Source: Actinobacillus vicugnae (lineage in GTDB: Bacteria > Pseudomonadota > Gammaproteobacteria > Enterobacterales > Pasteurellaceae). Taken from it: a stretch of 64,000 nt of DNA. The position numbers and the translations under genes were made by a program. The notes beneath the pieces are model-generated. The model did not search any database. It saw only the letters and a program-made list of their open reading frames with translations, and was not told the DNA's origin. Location of the stretch: NCBI RefSeq assembly GCF_901687125.1, contig NZ_CABFJY010000050.1, forward strand, positions 24,140 through 88,139, read 5' to 3'. Below, one piece after another: positions 18,639 through 29,983 of this stretch. Within the stretch, counting starts at the first letter, position 1, and each line of letters starts with the position of its first letter.

Positions 18639-20381
18639 TTATTGTGCGATTAACATCACTAATTCTTGTTTTTCTGTAGCATCTAAACCGACTGTTCGAT
18701 CTTTAGCGATCAAGGCCTCAATGCGTTTTTCAACTAATTTTGCATAGAGAAAATCAAGCGTTTCAATAAAAGTGCTTTCAATATTTTCAGGCGTAACTAA
18801 ATGATCCCAATTGGCTAACAATTCAAGAGTTCGATAATCAGGTTGATCACGCCAATGCTCTAATAACGCCCCCATCGATATTCCCACTTTTTGTTGGCAA
18901 ACATCAACCAACTGCAGTAATAGCTCAAAGCCAGGTTCTTGTAGGGTTTTTAAAGCCGAAATATCAGGCACAAATTTAACCAATTCTGGATGTTGCAATA
19001 AAAGTGCAATTAACAACCGCATTGGTGTTCGCTTAATTTGCAAGGTTTGAGTCATTGATTTTTGAGCCGATTGCGCGCGACTTGGCAACATTGCTTCTAG
19101 CTGAGCAGGATCTAAAATACCTAATTTTTGCCCCAGAATATTACGCAAATAAACGCGCAACATTTCACCAGGAATGCGGTTAATCAATGGCACTGCCAGT
19201 GCTGCCAATTTTGATTTACCTTCTTTGCTCGAAAGATCAACTTGTGCAATCAATGAGTCAAATAAGAAATCACTTAATGACATCGCATTCTGCAAATATG
19301 CCTCAAAACCTTGTTTGCCCTGCTTGCGAACGAAACTGTCTGGATCTTCTCCGTCTGGCAAGAAAATAAATTTCAGTTGGCGTCCGTCATGTAAGTAAGC
19401 CAATGCATTTTCAAAGGCTCGCCATGCAGCTTCTCGTCCAGCGCGGTCACCGTCGTAGCAACAAATAACTTGCTCCGTCACACGAAACATTTGTTGAATT
19501 TGTTCGCCTGTTGTGGCTGTGCCGAGTGAGGCAACCGCATTATCTACACCAAATTGCGCCAACGCCACTACATCCATATAGCCTTCCACCACCACTAATG
19601 AGGCTGGATTTTCATTCTGTTGTAGCGCTTGATATAAGCCATATAATTCGTTGCCCTTGTGGTAAGTGGCAGATTCAGGTGAATTTAGGTATTTAGGGCG
19701 TTCATCCCCCATGACTCGTCCGCCGAATGCAATCACTCGCCCACGCTTATCTCGAATTGGGAACATGATGCGATTGCGAAATTTATCGTAAATTCGACCG
19801 CTATCATTTTGGGTAATCATCCCCGTATCAAACAATTTTTGCACTTCATCACGATTTGTACCAAATTTGCGTAGCACTGAATCCATCGAATTATGTGCAA
19901 AACCGATCTCAAAACGTGCAATAATTTCGGGCGAAAGCCCTCGGTTTTGCAGGTAAGTTTGGCTTGGAATATCGTGCGTTAAATTTTGTTGATAAAACTG
20001 GCTAATCGCTTCAAGCAATTCGTATAAATTGCGTTTGGTTTTATAACTTGCTTGTAGTTTGCCATCTCGGGAGATCACATTCTCTCGTGGCACCTCCAAG
20101 CCTTGCATCGCCGCCAGTTCTTCAACCGCTTCAGGAAATTCTAATTTATCGTAATCCATCAAAAAGCTGATCGCATTACCGTGAGCACCGCAACCAAAAC
20201 AATGGTAGAACTGTTTAGATTGGCTTACGGTAAATGAAGGACTTTTTTCATGATGAAATGGACAACAAGCTTGATAATCTCGTCCAGCTTTTTTGAGTTT
20301 AACTCGGCTGTTGATAAGTTCAACAATGTCGGTACGTGCAACAAGATCATCAATAAATGAACGAGGGATACTGCCTTTCAT
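18639..20381 (-). CDS. dnaG: DNA primase
   Basis: Synthesises RNA primers at the replication fork. The 580 residues have an N-terminal CHC2 zinc-binding domain (CCPFHHEKSPSF then FYHCFGCGAHG, about residues 39-66), the RNA polymerase/TOPRIM core (VVVEGYMDVVALA near 265, CYDGDRAGREAAWRAF near 310) and a C-terminal helicase-interaction region. It lies between rpsU and rpoD with about 100 bases to rpoD, the classic order. Length agrees with E. coli DnaG (581). Confidence 0.98.
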   Translation of the reverse strand: MKGSIPRSFIDDLVARTDIVELINSRVKLKKAGRDYQACCPFHHEKSPSFTVSQSKQFYHCFGCGAHGNAISFLMDYDKLEFPEAVEELAAMQGLEVPRENVISRDGKLQASYKTKRNLYELLEAISQFYQQNLTHDIPSQTYLQNRGLSPEIIARFEIGFAHNSMDSVLRKFGTNRDEVQKLFDTGMITQNDSGRIYDKFRNRIMFPIRDKRGRVIAFGGRVMGDERPKYLNSPESATYHKGNELYGLYQALQQNENPASLVVVEGYMDVVALAQFGVDNAVASLGTATTGEQIQQMFRVTEQVICCYDGDRAGREAAWRAFENALAYLHDGRQLKFIFLPDGEDPDSFVRKQGKQGFEAYLQNAMSLSDFLFDSLIAQVDLSSKEGKSKLAALAVPLINRIPGEMLRVYLRNILGQKLGILDPAQLEAMLPSRAQSAQKSMTQTLQIKRTPMRLLIALLLQHPELVKFVPDISALKTLQEPGFELLLQLVDVCQQKVGISMGALLEHWRDQPDYRTLELLANWDHLVTPENIESTFIETLDFLYAKLVEKRIEALIAKDRTVGLDATEKQELVMLIAQ

Positions 20382-20402
20382 TGATTCTCCTTGTTTAGTC
20401 GC

Positions 20403-20456
20403 AAGCGGTTAAATTTAGGTCGAATTTTACAAAAACTTATGCAAATTCGACCGCTT
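20403..20456. repeat. Inverted pair of uptake signals between rpsU and dnaG
   Basis: aagcggttaaattt (20403-20416) faces aaattcgaccgctt (20443-20456). It lies just upstream of the dnaG start. With the hairpin at 20483-20520 it makes a double structure that may set the rpsU to dnaG expression ratio. Confidence 0.6.
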
Positions 20457-20482
20457 ATTGATATTGAGGGTTCACTAGAAAC

Positions 20483-20520
20483 ACTAAAACCGTGATTCCT
20501 AAAGGTTTCACGGTTTTAGT
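20483..20520 (-). terminator. Attenuating terminator between rpsU and dnaG
   Basis: A 13-bp perfect stem actaaaaccgtga (20483-20495) with tcacggttttagt (20508-20520), 28 bases after the rpsU stop. The trailing T-run is short (gtttc), suiting a partial terminator that lets some transcripts through to dnaG, as in the E. coli operon. Confidence 0.75.
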
Positions 20521-20547
20521 TAATTAAGCTAAGTAGCGAATTGCTAA

Positions 20548-20763
20548 TTAGTATAAACGAGTGTTGCGTGCGTTTTCACGTGCATTACGTTTAGCGTGAC
20601 GTTTAGCTAAAGATGCTTTTTCACGTTTACGAATTGTAGTTGGTTTTTCGTAGAATTCACGAGCGCGAACTTCTGCTAATAAACCTGCTTTTTCGCAAGA
20701 GCGTTTGAAACGACGTAATGCAACGTCAAATGATTCATTTTCACGAACTTTAATTACTGGCAT
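20548..20763 (-). CDS. rpsU: 30S ribosomal protein S21
   Basis: Small basic ribosomal protein (71 residues) needed for translation initiation. The sequence [20 protein letters not shown] and the arginine-rich tail ending NARNTRLY are diagnostic. A ribosome-binding site (cctgaggtg) precedes the ATG. It is the first gene of rpsU-dnaG-rpoD and follows the rmlB-rmlA pair, marking one edge of the polysaccharide locus. Confidence 0.98.
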   Translation of the reverse strand: MPVIKVRENESFDVALRRFKRSCEKAGLLAEVRAREFYEKPTTIRKREKASLAKRHAKRNARENARNTRLY

Positions 20764-20955
20764 ATGCCATCACCTCAGGAAATATATGTTTAAATAAAGT
20801 CGCACATCAATTTTTGGCGACATAGAACTAGAAAAGGTAGCGCATTTTACCGCAACCCACCCTTAAAGTAAAGGGTAATTTCACTTAGAAAGTAACTCAA
20901 AATGTACTATTTTTTGAACTTTAATATATTTAGGATCCGAAAACGATCTTAAAAA

Positions 20956-21828
20956 TCACTTGCTCGCTTGTATTAATCTTAATAAATATTGTCCATATTC
21001 ATTTTTCGACATTGGTTTTGCTAACGCTTCAACTTGTTCAGAACTCAACCAATGATTGCGCCAAGCTATTTCTTCCAAACACGCTACTTGTAAATTTTGC
21101 ACGTGCTCTATCGTTTTCACAAAAGAGGCCGCTTCATGTAAGCTGTCATGCGTGCCTGTATCTAACCAAGCAAAACCACGCCCAAGTAATTGAATATTTA
21201 ATGATCCTTCTGCTAAGTACATTTGATTAATTGAAGTAATTTCTAACTCACCACGCGCTGAAGGTTGCACTTTTTTGGCAAAGTCCACCACCCGATTATC
21301 GTAAAAATATAAGCCCGTTACAGCCCAATCTGATTTAGGAAAAGCAGGCTTTTCTTCAATTGATAACACATTGTAATTTTGATCAAATTCCACCACACCA
21401 AATCGATCGGGATCTTTGACTTGATAGCCAAAAATCGTTGCACCGTGCTTACGCTGAGCGACTTTGCGTAATGTAGGAGTAAAGCCCTGACCATAAAAAA
21501 TATTATCGCCTAAAATCAGGCAAACATTGTCGGTGCCAATAAATTCTTCGGCAATTAAAAATGCTTGTGCTAAGCCATCTGGGCTCGGCTGAATCGCATA
21601 AGAAAGGTGAATGCCAAACTCAGAGCCATTACCTAATAAACGCTTAAAACTCTCATTATCCTCTGGGGTCGTAATTACCAAAATATCTCTGATCCCAGCC
21701 AGCATTAATACAGACAAGGGATAATAGATCATCGGTTTATTATAAACTGGTAGTAATTGCTTTGAGACCCCTCGTGTAATCGGGTATAAACGGGTTCCTG
21801 ATCCACCTGCTAAAATAATCCCTTTCAT
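20956..21828 (-). CDS. rmlA: Glucose-1-phosphate thymidylyltransferase
   Basis: Makes dTDP-glucose from glucose 1-phosphate and dTTP, the first step to dTDP-6-deoxy sugars. The 290 residues start with [18 protein letters not shown], the nucleotide-binding signature (GGSGTRL), and include [11 protein letters not shown] near residue 107. Length is typical (about 290). It overlaps rmlB by 4 bases (ATGA). The usual partners rmlC and rmlD do not follow; rpsU comes next. Confidence 0.97.
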   Translation of the reverse strand: MKGIILAGGSGTRLYPITRGVSKQLLPVYNKPMIYYPLSVLMLAGIRDILVITTPEDNESFKRLLGNGSEFGIHLSYAIQPSPDGLAQAFLIAEEFIGTDNVCLILGDNIFYGQGFTPTLRKVAQRKHGATIFGYQVKDPDRFGVVEFDQNYNVLSIEEKPAFPKSDWAVTGLYFYDNRVVDFAKKVQPSARGELEITSINQMYLAEGSLNIQLLGRGFAWLDTGTHDSLHEAASFVKTIEHVQNLQVACLEEIAWRNHWLSSEQVEALAKPMSKNEYGQYLLRLIQASK

Positions 21829-22898
21829 ACTTTCTCCTGCAAGCCTAACCGCTGTCGGTTATAGCTCCCGTTTAAAATTGCCTGCCACCAATCTCGATGA
21901 GTTAAATACCATTGCACCGTCTTACGCAACCCAGATTCAAATGTTTCAATCGGTTTCCAGCCTAATTCATCTGCAATTTTGCTTGCATCGATCGCATAAC
22001 GGGCATCGTGTCCAGGCCTATCTGTAACATAAGTGATTAAATCTTCATATTTTTCGATCGCTTTTGGCTTTTCTGGCACGAGTTCTTCTAACAGCTGGCA
22101 AATTGCACGCACAACGTCAATATTGCTTTTCTCATTATGACCGCCAATATTATAAGTTTCACCGACTTTGCCTTCAGATAGCACGCAATACAGCGCTCGT
22201 GCATGATCTTCAACAAATAGCCAATCTCGAATTTGTAACCCATCGCCATACACAGGTAACGGCTTTCCTTCCAGCGCATTTAAAATCATTAACGGAATTA
22301 ATTTTTCAGGAAAATGGTAAGGTCCGTAATTATTCGAACAATTTGTGACGATCGTTGGTAAACCATAAGTACGCAACCAAGCTCTTACTAAATGATCACT
22401 AGCAGCTTTCGAGGCTGAATAAGGGCTACTTGGTGCATAAGCGGTCTGTTCTGTGAATAATGCTGCAGTGTCATTTAAATCGCCATAAACTTCATCGGTT
22501 GAAATATGATGAAAACGGAATTTTTGTTGCTTATCTAAAGATAACTTCACCCAGTAATTACGTGCTGCTTCCAACAAAGTATAAGTCCCAACTACATTGG
22601 TTTGGATAAATGCAGAAGGTCCATCAATCGAACGATCCACATGACTTTCTGCCGCCAAATGCATAACCGCATCAGGCTGATATTTGCAAAAAAGTTGTGA
22701 AATTCGACCGCTATCGCAAATATCGACTTGCTCAAAATGATAACGTGGACTATCGCTCACACTCTCTAATGAAGCAAGATTGCCTGCGTAAGTCAGCTTA
22801 TCTAGGTTTACTACAATATCTTGGGTATGATTAATAATATGGCGAATCACCGCAGAGCCAATAAAGCCTGCACCGCCCGTAACAAAGATCGTTTTCAT
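21825..22898 (-). CDS. rmlB: dTDP-glucose 4,6-dehydratase
   Basis: NAD-dependent short-chain dehydrogenase/reductase that turns dTDP-glucose into dTDP-4-keto-6-deoxyglucose. The 357 residues show the Rossmann glycine motif TGGAGFIGS, the catalytic [11 protein letters not shown] stretch, and [15 protein letters not shown] with the YxxxK pair. It is the first gene of a two-gene unit with rmlA. A terminator-like hairpin just upstream (22947-22973) separates it from wbaP, so it may have its own promoter in the 22900-22946 gap. Confidence 0.97.
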   Translation of the reverse strand: MKTIFVTGGAGFIGSAVIRHIINHTQDIVVNLDKLTYAGNLASLESVSDSPRYHFEQVDICDSGRISQLFCKYQPDAVMHLAAESHVDRSIDGPSAFIQTNVVGTYTLLEAARNYWVKLSLDKQQKFRFHHISTDEVYGDLNDTAALFTEQTAYAPSSPYSASKAASDHLVRAWLRTYGLPTIVTNCSNNYGPYHFPEKLIPLMILNALEGKPLPVYGDGLQIRDWLFVEDHARALYCVLSEGKVGETYNIGGHNEKSNIDVVRAICQLLEELVPEKPKAIEKYEDLITYVTDRPGHDARYAIDASKIADELGWKPIETFESGLRKTVQWYLTHRDWWQAILNGSYNRQRLGLQEKV

Positions 22899-22946
22899 AA
22901 ATACATCGCCGATTAAAGATATATTCTATTCTATATGAGCAACAAA

Positions 22947-22973
22947 AAAGCAGAAAGAAAATCTTTCTGCTTT
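22947..22973 (-). terminator. Terminator after the glycosyltransferase operon
   Basis: A perfect 12-bp stem aaagcagaaaga (22947-22958) with tctttctgcttt (22962-22973), loop of 3, followed on the minus strand by a T-run. It lies between the wbaP stop and the rmlB start. Confidence 0.85.
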
Positions 22974-22978
22974 AAGTT

Positions 22979-24397
22979 TTAATATGCACCAGCGCGCTTA
23001 CGCACTGCCGTAATGGTTTTAAAAAGAATCGCAATATCGTTCCACAATGACCAATTTTTAACATACCAAGAGTCAAAATAAACTCGAGTAGCATAATCAA
23101 CATCATTACGACCGCTTACTTGCCATAAGCCCGTCATACCAGGTTTTGCCATCAGATAATAATCTAAATTCTCTTTATAGTAAGCTAGTTCATCTGCGAC
23201 AACAGGACGAGGCCCCACTAAGCTCATTTGCCCTACTAAAACATTAAATAATTGTGGCAATTCATCTAAACTCGTTTGACGAATAAATGCACCTATCTTG
23301 GTCACACGAGGGTCATTTTTAAGTTTAAAATCCTTTTCCCACTCAGCTTTTGCCGTATCATTACAAGCAAGTAAATCATTTAATACTTGCTCTGAATTCA
23401 CCACCATAGAACGAAATTTTAAACATTTAAATGATTTACCATTTTGACCAATTCTTAAATGCCCATAAATGGCATTACCACCATCTTTTTTAATCGTAAA
23501 ATAAAGCCAAATTAAAATAGGTGAAGTAAAAATAATTAATAAAAGCGAACCCACAATATCCATCACTCGCTTTAAAACTCGAGAAGAAAGTTTAGCTAAA
23601 TTATTATTTACCCTCAACAAAATCACTTCATAGCTAAATAAGAATGACATATCGGTACTATATAATGGCAATCCTCGCAAAGTAGGGATAACCGATACCG
23701 AACGATAACATTGCTTAGATAAATATCTGAGCCAATTATCACGCTGATCATTTTCATTATCTTCAAGTGCAATAATAAATTGATCTGATTTTTTAGTGAC
23801 CAACGCCCATAAGCTTTGGCGAGTTTCATTAATGATTGGAACGCCTAATTTTTCGAGTTCAGGATCTGCGGCAAGTGCAATAAAATATTTCACTTTAAAT
23901 CCTAAATAAGGCTCACTCATTAATGCATAATAAGCATCTATCGCATTTTTTCCGCCACCAATAATAATTGTGTCTTTTAAATATAGCTTAGTTTTGATTA
24001 AATAATTCTTAACAAGAATACGCCCTAATGGCACTAATACCAATGCAATCGACCAAGTTAATACCCATAAATAGCGTGAAAAATAAAGTTTAGAAAAAGC
24101 AATTGTAGCCAATTCAATCACAGCGAGAATTGCTAATGTCCTTACAACTTCCTTTAATTCAAACCAAAAGGGTTTACGGTATGTATAATGCCTTAGTCTG
24201 ACGCCCAACCAAGTAACACAAACTACAGCCAGAAAAAAATGGATAACTACTCGATCTTCTATTTGCTCATAAGGAAAGTATTTATCTAAATCACCAGTCC
24301 ACAGCTGTAACAATTCTACGGAAAGCAGAAAAGAAAGCGAAAAGAGCAAAAAATCAGTAAATGCGAGAATGTATTTACATAACATCTGCTTCTTCAT
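22979..24397 (-). CDS. wbaP: Undecaprenyl-phosphate hexose-1-phosphate transferase (WbaP type)
   Basis: Polyisoprenyl-phosphate hexose-1-phosphate transferase that starts an O-unit by moving a sugar phosphate, usually galactose, from UDP-sugar to undecaprenyl phosphate. The 472 residues have four N-terminal membrane helices (to about residue 140), a central Rossmann-like domain, a fifth helix near residue 285, and the catalytic C-terminal bacterial sugar transferase domain (KCLKFRSMVVNSEQVL, TSLDELPQLFNVLVGQMSLV, GPRP). Full length for WbaP. It lies at the 3' end of the cluster, in the typical place for an initiating transferase. Confidence 0.92.
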   Translation of the reverse strand: MKKQMLCKYILAFTDFLLFSLSFLLSVELLQLWTGDLDKYFPYEQIEDRVVIHFFLAVVCVTWLGVRLRHYTYRKPFWFELKEVVRTLAILAVIELATIAFSKLYFSRYLWVLTWSIALVLVPLGRILVKNYLIKTKLYLKDTIIIGGGKNAIDAYYALMSEPYLGFKVKYFIALAADPELEKLGVPIINETRQSLWALVTKKSDQFIIALEDNENDQRDNWLRYLSKQCYRSVSVIPTLRGLPLYSTDMSFLFSYEVILLRVNNNLAKLSSRVLKRVMDIVGSLLLIIFTSPILIWLYFTIKKDGGNAIYGHLRIGQNGKSFKCLKFRSMVVNSEQVLNDLLACNDTAKAEWEKDFKLKNDPRVTKIGAFIRQTSLDELPQLFNVLVGQMSLVGPRPVVADELAYYKENLDYYLMAKPGMTGLWQVSGRNDVDYATRVYFDSWYVKNWSLWNDIAILFKTITAVRKRAGAY

Positions 24398-24402
24398 GTT
24401 AA

Positions 24403-25176
24403 TTACCTTCTATTCTTCAAAAATTTTCTTTTTAATAAACCAAATGCTTTTTTAAATAAGTTTTCACCTTCTAGTGAAACCACATTAATTTCTTTTATAT
24501 GCAAATGATGATGAATGACCCAAACATTAAATAAGCGCTCTGCAATAAATCCAAAAACACGCTTCTGATAATTATCATAGTTTGTAATATCAATATATTT
24601 TTCTAACTTAAATAATATGGAAAACAACCATTCACAATATTCAGAAAAAAGTTTTCTATTTAACACAAACATATTAAATAAATGCAGTGTCTTTCCTGAA
24701 ATTACCTGTTCAAAAGCAGTGATATACTCAGGAAAATCTTGCTGAATAATCTGTTTTGCTAAATCTAAATCCTTAACATAGTGAGCATTTTTATAATGTT
24801 CGTAAATCGTCTCAATATAATAATTTCTTTTCTTAGCAACAATAACATCATATTGTTGTAGGTAAGTAAGCAATTCAGATTCTGATGCAATCCCCTTACC
24901 TTTAAGACTCAACTGCTTACCACTAAAATAGCGCCGATAATGCACTAACCCAATATAATCACTATCTGGAAAAGCATTATTTTTCCAAGCCCAATATAAC
25001 GCGGTTAATTCACAAAATGAGCCATTTTTCAGTGAAATATTATCGCCAGAATCATCACCTTGGATAGCTAATGGCTGTTTATTAAATATTTTTCCAACAT
25101 GGATTGGCACATAATAACTCTCCGTTGGAAATTCATACTGCTTGTGCGTAGCAATTAGGATCTTAAGCTTGCTCAT
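24403..25176 (-). CDS. DUF4422 family glycosyltransferase
   Basis: A 257-residue soluble protein with the DUF4422 hallmarks: an N-terminal ILIATHKQYEFP strand, the acidic GDDSGDNIS segment, LTALYWAWKN and the motif DYIGLVHYRRYFSG (about residue 75). Many DUF4422 members sit in capsule and O-antigen clusters and act as glycosyltransferases. Its place between a galactofuranosyltransferase-like gene and wbaP supports that role. Donor and acceptor cannot be read from sequence. Confidence 0.8.
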   Translation of the reverse strand: MSKLKILIATHKQYEFPTESYYVPIHVGKIFNKQPLAIQGDDSGDNISLKNGSFCELTALYWAWKNNAFPDSDYIGLVHYRRYFSGKQLSLKGKGIASESELLTYLQQYDVIVAKKRNYYIETIYEHYKNAHYVKDLDLAKQIIQQDFPEYITAFEQVISGKTLHLFNMFVLNRKLFSEYCEWLFSILFKLEKYIDITNYDNYQKRVFGFIAERLFNVWVIHHHLHIKEINVVSLEGENLFKKAFGLLKRKFLKNRR

Positions 25177-25180
25177 ATAT

Positions 25181-26101
25181 TTATAAGTATTCTCTATGGT
25201 GAGAAAAATTCTTAGTTAAACCATGCCAAATACCTCTTATGCCAATTTTTAATTTTTGCATATTCGGCTTGGTAAATAAAAAGAACCAACACACTTTAAT
25301 ACAAAATAGTGTGGCAATTAATGTCCCTTTATAATCAAGAAGATTACGGATATTATTGCGACACATACAATATAGCTTTAATTTAGATTCCGTATTATTA
25401 AACTTTAATAAGTTAAAGAACATTGGAGTACCTAAAGTGACCTCTTTTGGATGGTAAAATTTAGAAGATGTTACAGTAAATATTTTGAACCCTGATTTAT
25501 TTGCTCGCCAAGTATATTCCATATCATCACCCCAAATAAAATAATCAGATTTAGGTAATCCCATTTTTTCCACCATCTTTTTTGAAAATAAGATACCATT
25601 AAATGGCATAACAATATCAGGAATAATATTATCTCTTACTACATTGTCTACATCAGATAAATTAGTTAATACTGTTTTACTCTTTGGTAAACGTAAAGTA
25701 AAAGTAAGTTCTGCTGGATTTTTATTATTTAAAACTAAAGGACCAATATAATTATTGTCATTAGCATACGGGATTAATTCAGCTAAACAATTTTCCGCAG
25801 GTCGCCCATCATCATCCATTAACCAGATATAATCAAAATTACGCTGATAAGCAAACTCAATTCCTGCATAGAAACCACCTGCACCGCCTTGATTTCCCTC
25901 AAGGGTTAATAAAGTAAATGAGTCACTATCTAACCAACCTTTAGCACGCAAAAAATCCACTGTCCCATCTGTACTGGCATTATTTACCACAACAATATGA
26001 GTAAGCGGATAACTTTGATTTTGAAGCGCTTGTAAACACTCCAACAGTAACTCTTTTCGGTTGTAGGTAACTACAACGGCACAAATGTTTTTTCCTGACA
26101 T
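25181..26101 (-). CDS. GT2 glycosyltransferase, galactofuranosyltransferase-like
   Basis: A 306-residue inverting GT-A enzyme. It opens with VVVTYNRKELLLECLQAL, has NNASTDGTVDFL and the metal-binding WLMDDDGRP (about residue 93), then FIWGDDMEYTWRA near 190, the likely catalytic base region. The DDDGRP form and the GDDxEY motif resemble Galf/rhamnosyltransferases of the GlfT2/WbbL type. With glf immediately upstream, transfer of galactofuranose is the simplest guess. A weakly hydrophobic C-terminus may touch the membrane. Confidence 0.82.
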   Translation of the reverse strand: MSGKNICAVVVTYNRKELLLECLQALQNQSYPLTHIVVVNNASTDGTVDFLRAKGWLDSDSFTLLTLEGNQGGAGGFYAGIEFAYQRNFDYIWLMDDDGRPAENCLAELIPYANDNNYIGPLVLNNKNPAELTFTLRLPKSKTVLTNLSDVDNVVRDNIIPDIVMPFNGILFSKKMVEKMGLPKSDYFIWGDDMEYTWRANKSGFKIFTVTSSKFYHPKEVTLGTPMFFNLLKFNNTESKLKLYCMCRNNIRNLLDYKGTLIATLFCIKVCWFFLFTKPNMQKLKIGIRGIWHGLTKNFSHHREYL

Positions 26102-26118
26102 CCCAACCTCTAATAAAA

Positions 26119-26146
26119 ACCGCTTATAATGATTATTACAAGCGGT
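26119..26146. terminator. Uptake-signal hairpin between glf and the GT2 gene
   Basis: accgcttataat (26119-26130) pairs with attacaagcggt (26135-26146) with one mismatch, flanked by A-rich and T-rich sequence. Inside the operon it may act as a partial terminator. Confidence 0.55.
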
Positions 26147-26163
26147 CTATTTTTTAAAGCATT

Positions 26164-28384
<2,221 letters not shown>

Positions 28385-28394
28385 TTATATTTCC

Positions 28395-29126
28395 TTACTT
28401 AGCATATAATGGGATGACTTCATCTGCATTACCACTAGCTTTGACAACACCTTTATCAATCCAAATTACTTTTTGGCAAAGTTCTCTAACTTGATGAATA
28501 GAATGAGACACAAATAAAAGAGTTGTACCTCCAGATAACATCTGCTCCATTCTTTTCTTACATTTTTCCTGAAAAGCAGCATCACCTACAGCCAAAACCT
28601 CATCAACAATAAGAATTTCAGGTTTAACAATAGTTGCTACAGCAAACCCTAAACGAGCTGACATTCCTGAAGAAAAGTTCTTTAATGGCACATCTACGAA
28701 ATCCTGTAATTCAGCGAACTCAATGATTTCATCAAAATGTTGATCCATGAATGCCTTCTTATGCCCTAATAACGCACCATTCAAATAAATATTTTCACGG
28801 GCAGTTAGTTCACCATCAAAACCTGCACCTAATTCAATCAATGGAGCAATATTTCCTTTAACTTCAACACTTCCTTTGTAAGGTTTAAGAATACCGCAGA
28901 TCAGTTTAAGTAATGTTGATTTTCCCGAGCCATTCGTTCCAATTAATCCCCAAGACTCTCCTCTCTTAACCTCCAAATTGACGTCCTTAAGAGCAAGAAA
29001 TTCTTGAAACATCAACTGACCTTTAAGCATTTTTATGAAGTACTCTTTTAAGCCATTATAATCTTCCGTGGCTTTATTGAAGCGAACCGTTGCATTTTTA
29101 ACTTTAATAACCGTATCTTTTTCCAT
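28395..29126 (-). CDS. wzt: Polysaccharide ABC transporter ATP-binding protein (Wzt/KpsT type)
   Basis: Cytoplasmic ATPase that powers export of a lipid-linked polysaccharide. The 243 residues carry Walker A (GTNGSGKST, about residue 62), the signature FSSGMSARLGF and Walker B (ILIVDEVLAVGD), plus the H-loop VSHS. It lacks the C-terminal carbohydrate-binding extension seen in Wzt proteins that recognise a capped chain end (such as E. coli O9a). Chain length is therefore probably set as in D-galactan-type systems. It lies 2 bases after the permease gene. Confidence 0.92.
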   Translation of the reverse strand: MEKDTVIKVKNATVRFNKATEDYNGLKEYFIKMLKGQLMFQEFLALKDVNLEVKRGESWGLIGTNGSGKSTLLKLICGILKPYKGSVEVKGNIAPLIELGAGFDGELTARENIYLNGALLGHKKAFMDQHFDEIIEFAELQDFVDVPLKNFSSGMSARLGFAVATIVKPEILIVDEVLAVGDAAFQEKCKKRMEQMLSGGTTLLFVSHSIHQVRELCQKVIWIDKGVVKASGNADEVIPLYAK

Positions 29127-29128
29127 AA

Positions 29129-29920
29129 TTATATATATAAAATAAATTCATCTTGTTTTTTATTAAAATACCAAGCTCCAATAATAAGTGCTAATAAAGC
29201 AAAAATTGTTCCCAAACCAATAGCTTGCACGGAAGGAAATTTTGCATATAGCACAATATCTCTGAATTGCTCAATATACCAATACATAGGGTTAACCCCT
29301 TTATAAATAGATTGATATTTCTCAGGAATAATATTTACAGGATAAAATAGAGGTGTTAAGTACATCCACATAGAAATAAACACTCCCCATAAATACTGAA
29401 TATCTCGGAAAAATACGGTAGATGCAGCCAAGAATAAACTAATTCCTAATACAAAAATAAACAATTGCAATAATATAATAGGAAAAAATAACAAACTTAA
29501 AGAAAATTTAGCATCTGTAACGACCATAACTAATATTAAAGCCCCTAAAGAAAATACTAAATTAACTAAAGAGCTCCCAACCTTAGAAATAGTAAATATA
29601 TATTTAGGAACATAGGTTTTCTTTATAAGAGATGCATTTCCTCTAATTGACCATACTGCATTATTCGTCGCTTCAACCATAAAGTTAAAAATAATTTGAC
29701 CTGAAATTAAGTATAAAGGGAAATTAGGTGTATCAAATTTAAATACATTTGAAAATACTATAATCTGTACAATCATAAGCATTAATGGATTTAATATACT
29801 CCATAAATAGCCTAAATAACTTCTTCTGTATTTTAACTTTATATCTCTAAATATAAGTTGTTTTAACAACTCATCAAACGCATAAAATCTACGTAGCTTT
29901 CCTATTAAATCATTAACCAT
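29129..29920 (-). CDS. wzm: Polysaccharide ABC transporter permease (Wzm/KpsM type)
   Basis: A 263-residue inner-membrane permease of the ABC-2 polysaccharide-export family with about six hydrophobic segments. The N-terminus FRDIKLKYRRSYLGYLWS and the central STVFFRDIQYLWGVF with LTPLFYPVNIIPEKYQ are family motifs. With Wzt it would move the finished undecaprenyl-linked chain to the periplasm. There is no Wzx/Wzy pair in the cluster, consistent with the ABC route. Confidence 0.93.
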   Translation of the reverse strand: MVNDLIGKLRRFYAFDELLKQLIFRDIKLKYRRSYLGYLWSILNPLMLMIVQIIVFSNVFKFDTPNFPLYLISGQIIFNFMVEATNNAVWSIRGNASLIKKTYVPKYIFTISKVGSSLVNLVFSLGALILVMVVTDAKFSLSLLFFPIILLQLFIFVLGISLFLAASTVFFRDIQYLWGVFISMWMYLTPLFYPVNIIPEKYQSIYKGVNPMYWYIEQFRDIVLYAKFPSVQAIGLGTIFALLALIIGAWYFNKKQDEFILYI

Positions 29921-29945
29921 AATATATACTTTATAAATACTTAAA

Positions 29946-29975
29946 AATAAAAGGACTGAAAATAGTCCTTTTATT
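29946..29975 (-). terminator. Hairpin between the GT/TagF fusion and wzm
   Basis: A perfect 12-bp stem aataaaaggact (29946-29957) with agtccttttatt (29964-29975), nine bases after the upstream gene's stop. The minus-strand T-run is modest, so it may be a partial terminator that lowers downstream expression. Confidence 0.65.
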
Positions 29976-29983
29976 CTAGATGC

